Below are positions 40,533 to 42,474 of a DNA stretch of 42,474 nt, piece after piece. Under the pieces are notes generated by a model, which was not told the DNA's origin, did not search any database, and saw only the letters and a program-made list of their open reading frames with translations. Source of the stretch: a virus. Position numbers and translations under genes: made by a program. Where the stretch lies: the IMG/VR virus record IMGVR_UViG_3300009180_000079, positions 1 through 42,474 of that record; one strand, 5' to 3'. Each line of letters opens with the position of its first letter. The stretch's first letter is position 1.

Positions 40533-42011
40533 ATGGAAGAAACTGCATCAGTCTTTAATCCAGCTTTGCTGAGCGACGCCGTATGGTCAAGGCTTATTGG
40601 TGTAAGGCCAGAGGATTTTGCTAAGGTTAGCCATCCTGCCCAACGTAAGATGATGATTGCACATATGTTCGAGAATACTTCCAAGTTCAATAAATTTGGG
40701 AAGTACAAGTCTAAGTCTTTGAACGAAGATGTGACCACTGATGTCATTCCTAACGATAACAAGGTGATTTTGCCTGTTATTCGTAAGATGTTGGCAGCAC
40801 AGATTGCTTTCGACTTGGCAACTGTACAGCCTTTGACTGGTCCTAACGGTCGGGCATTTATCCAGTCTTTCAAGGCTACCCGCGCAAGGGGCAACGTTGC
40901 AGTTGGTCAAAACTTTATGACCAACTTTAGCCGGAACTACTCTTCTGAATATGTCCAAGAAGAGCCTGTTGGTACGGGTGATAATACACGTACCGCGTTT
41001 ACATTTTCGCTGATTCATACGCCTATACGTCCTTACAGTGCAAGCTGGGAATACAGTGTTACTGTAAGTGATGGCACAGAGACATTTACCGATAACGGTG
41101 CGGGCGTTATGACGGGTAGTGCAGGTGGCGCAGGCACCATTGATTACAGCACTGGTCGCGTAGTTGTTACCTTTGATGCTGCTCCAGAAGCAGACGCGGC
41201 TATTGTAGCTTCGTACTCACAGAACATGGAAGGGAGTTCTGACGTAGGTGAGCTTTCACCTACCTTTGAGACGGTTGATTTGCACGCTAAGGAGCGTAGG
41301 CTTCGGTTCACATTGACCCAATCCATGATGGAGGATATGGCTGCCCAGGTTGGTACGGACGCTATGGCAGATCTGACCCAGATGGTTGCGCAGTTTATGA
41401 CAAACGAGATTGATCGTGAAATCATCCAAGCGCAGTTGAACAGTGCAGGCGATAGTGTCAACGTTACCTACTCTTCTGCAAGTGCAGACGTAGAGTTGGC
41501 AAGCATCCGGGCATTGATTACCCGCCTTTCCAACGCATCTGCTGAGATTTACCGTCGCACCAAGATTGCACCTGCAAACTATATTGTTTGTCCTCCTGCA
41601 TTTACGGCGCTGTTGGATCAGCTTTCAACCCATGCAAATTACCGTAACATTTGGACAGCCGAGAATCGTGGTGCATTTGATCCCGCAGAAGCGATGAATC
41701 AGTCGATTATGGGCGAGAGCGGCGCGCGTATTTCCCGCGTAGGCACCCTTGGCCAGAAGTGGACCGTTTACGAAGATCCAGAGTTGTCTGCAAACGATGC
41801 TACCAAGCAGGTTCTTTTGGGCCTGCGTGGTAAGGGGTACTTCCAATCTGGTACGATTTACGCACCTTACGTACCGCTCACCTTCTCTTCTGCGAGAGAA
41901 GATGTTGAGACAGCATCGGTAGCGAAGGCATGTAGAACCCGTTACGCATTGAAGGTTCACCGTCCTGAATTCTACATGGCATTCAACGTATCTGGTTTGG
42001 AGACATTCTAA
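40533..42011 (+). CDS. Major capsid protein, T4 gp23-like, with inserted beta domain (492 aa)
   Basis: Core segments ILPVIRKMLAAQIAFDLATVQPLTGPNG (79-106) and the NEIDREII helix (291-298) are hallmarks of gp23-type capsid proteins. S-L-N-E at 62-65 gives an L-x-E site at Glu65, the position where T4 gp23 is cut by the prohead protease. Residues about 143-231 are an extra beta domain (SVTVSDGTETFTDNGAGVMTG, GTIDYSTGRVVVTF) resembling surface modules of tail and decoration proteins. AAGGAG precedes the ATG at ten bases. GC-richer codons suit high expression. Confidence 0.9.
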   Translation: MEETASVFNPALLSDAVWSRLIGVRPEDFAKVSHPAQRKMMIAHMFENTSKFNKFGKYKSKSLNEDVTTDVIPNDNKVILPVIRKMLAAQIAFDLATVQPLTGPNGRAFIQSFKATRARGNVAVGQNFMTNFSRNYSSEYVQEEPVGTGDNTRTAFTFSLIHTPIRPYSASWEYSVTVSDGTETFTDNGAGVMTGSAGGAGTIDYSTGRVVVTFDAAPEADAAIVASYSQNMEGSSDVGELSPTFETVDLHAKERRLRFTLTQSMMEDMAAQVGTDAMADLTQMVAQFMTNEIDREIIQAQLNSAGDSVNVTYSSASADVELASIRALITRLSNASAEIYRRTKIAPANYIVCPPAFTALLDQLSTHANYRNIWTAENRGAFDPAEAMNQSIMGESGARISRVGTLGQKWTVYEDPELSANDATKQVLLGLRGKGYFQSGTIYAPYVPLTFSSAREDVETASVAKACRTRYALKVHRPEFYMAFNVSGLETF

Positions 42012-42052
42012 TCTTGACTGATTAGGATACCAACCGATAGGTGATCCAGACA

Positions 42053-42077
42053 GGAGAGGCCCGACGCCTCTCCTTTT
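42053..42077 (+). terminator. Intrinsic terminator after the capsid gene
   Basis: 8-bp GC-rich stem GGAGAGGC / GCCTCTCC, CCGAC loop, then TTTTCTTTT. A palindrome copy follows at 42088. Confidence 0.9.
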
Positions 42078-42126
42078 CTTTTGGTACGGAAATCGATTAC
42101 ATGTTATTGTTTTTATGGAGGTTTAC

Positions 42127-42474
42127 ATGAAGTGGGCATTAAAGCGTGGACAGAGAAGTGCGAAGTTAGACGTACCCGGTGAGTTTGGTCAGACGATTAC
42201 GATTACAAAGGATACGGTATTGGAGGGTGAGAAGTGGGGTATTTATAGTCATATTCTTTTTTTACTTAGGGAGACTAAGCTTGAGATAGAAAAGCCTGCT
42301 GAACCAACAATAGTAGCCACACCAATAGCAGCTAAACCAACTGTATCCACAGTTATTCCAGTAGAGATAGCAAAGCCCCAAACAGAAACCGTAATTGATA
42401 AGGCTATTGAGGCTCAACCAGAGCCTAAGCCGGAACCTCAACCAGAACCCCAACCAGAACCCCAACCAGAACCC
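42127..42474 (+). CDS. Hypothetical protein with Pro-Glu-rich repeats (partial, runs off window)
   Basis: ATG 42127 follows TGGAGG. Residues 1-60 look folded (SAKLDVPGEFGQTITITK); after residue 60 the chain is Pro/Ala/Thr-rich and ends in tandem Pro-Glu-Pro-Gln units encoded by 12-bp repeats. 116 codons are visible. It follows the capsid gene and could be a head or linker protein; no family recognised. Confidence 0.6.
   Translation, partial: MKWALKRGQRSAKLDVPGEFGQTITITKDTVLEGEKWGIYSHILFLLRETKLEIEKPAEPTIVATPIAAKPTVSTVIPVEIAKPQTETVIDKAIEAQPEPKPEPQPEPQPEPQPEP

Larger units (their letters stand above)
856..42101. repeat. Dispersed 14-bp palindrome family GGWAATCGATTWCC, 35 copies
   Basis: All copies share the core WAATCGATTW; 18 match the full consensus and the rest differ only at the outer G/C bases. 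First bases of copies in spacers: 856, 1244, 1909, 4082, 6704, 8469, 9128, 10482, 13442, 16149, 17768, 20750 (overlaps a stop codon), 25567, 27418, 31947, 32589, 34729, 38101, 42088. Copies inside coding sequence: 3518, 5360, 14101, 15807, 18406, 18736, 22054, 22774, 24724, 24970, 28075, 30057, 30500, 36795, 38905, 39982. Coding copies use all three frames: K-S-I-S/T eleven times, V/E-I-D three times, G-N-R twice, so selection acts on DNA rather than protein. The half-site is GGWAATC. Centre CG with inverted arms is typical of dimeric regulator operators; the binding protein is unknown. I saw no AATCGATT outside this set. Confidence 0.93.

Overview
This window is one strand-coherent stretch of a large tailed-phage genome. 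Every gene I accept lies on the + strand. Genes are tightly packed, often joined by ATGA stop/start overlaps, and most have good Shine-Dalgarno sequences. The head genes follow a T4-like logic: terminase, portal, prohead protease/scaffold, major capsid protein. A near-complete replication and recombination set precedes them. No rRNA, tRNA, CRISPR array or transposase was seen. Tail sheath, tube and baseplate genes are absent or unrecognised, so the window is probably only part of a genome well above 42 kb. The host cannot be named from the sequence. 

Layout. (1) 1-2200: tiny unknown genes, one apparently frameshifted and one lacking a normal start. (2) 2200-9130: a zinc-finger plus primase-polymerase-like protein, unknown genes, a YycJ-like metallo-beta-lactamase, an HExxH metallopeptidase, a membrane protein, a DnaG-like primase and a DUF262-like protein. 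(3) 9300-18530: replication and recombination core: gp32-like ssDNA-binding protein, SF2 helicase interrupted by a LAGLIDADG intein, RecA/UvsX recombinase, PD-(D/E)xK nuclease, SWIM zinc-finger protein and RuvC-like resolvase. (4) 18650-25180: an acidic-tailed protein, a virion-like beta protein, then a radical SAM / glycosyltransferase / methyltransferase cassette. (5) 25400-28000: tail-fibre-like protein and small membrane proteins. (6) 27970-31935: terminase small subunit and a large subunit split into two ORFs by a split intein, with an HNH/AP2 homing endonuclease gene between the halves. (7) 32000-42474: winged-helix protein, charged protein, ParB-like protein, portal, a basic core-like protein with a textbook -1 frameshift signal, a protease-scaffold fusion, and the major capsid protein with an inserted beta domain.

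The signal not explained by any gene is a 14-bp palindrome, consensus GGWAATCGATTWCC. It occurs 35 times, about once per 1.2 kb, in spacers and inside genes in all three reading frames. About 0.2 copies of its 10-bp core would be expected by chance. It looks like the dispersed binding site of an unidentified phage DNA-binding protein and is the best candidate here for an undescribed system. Other notable points are the fractured terminase gene, the frameshift signal at 37904-38030, two proteins ending in a bacterial-SSB-like IPF tip, and start-codon hairpins at recA and at the RuvC-like gene.
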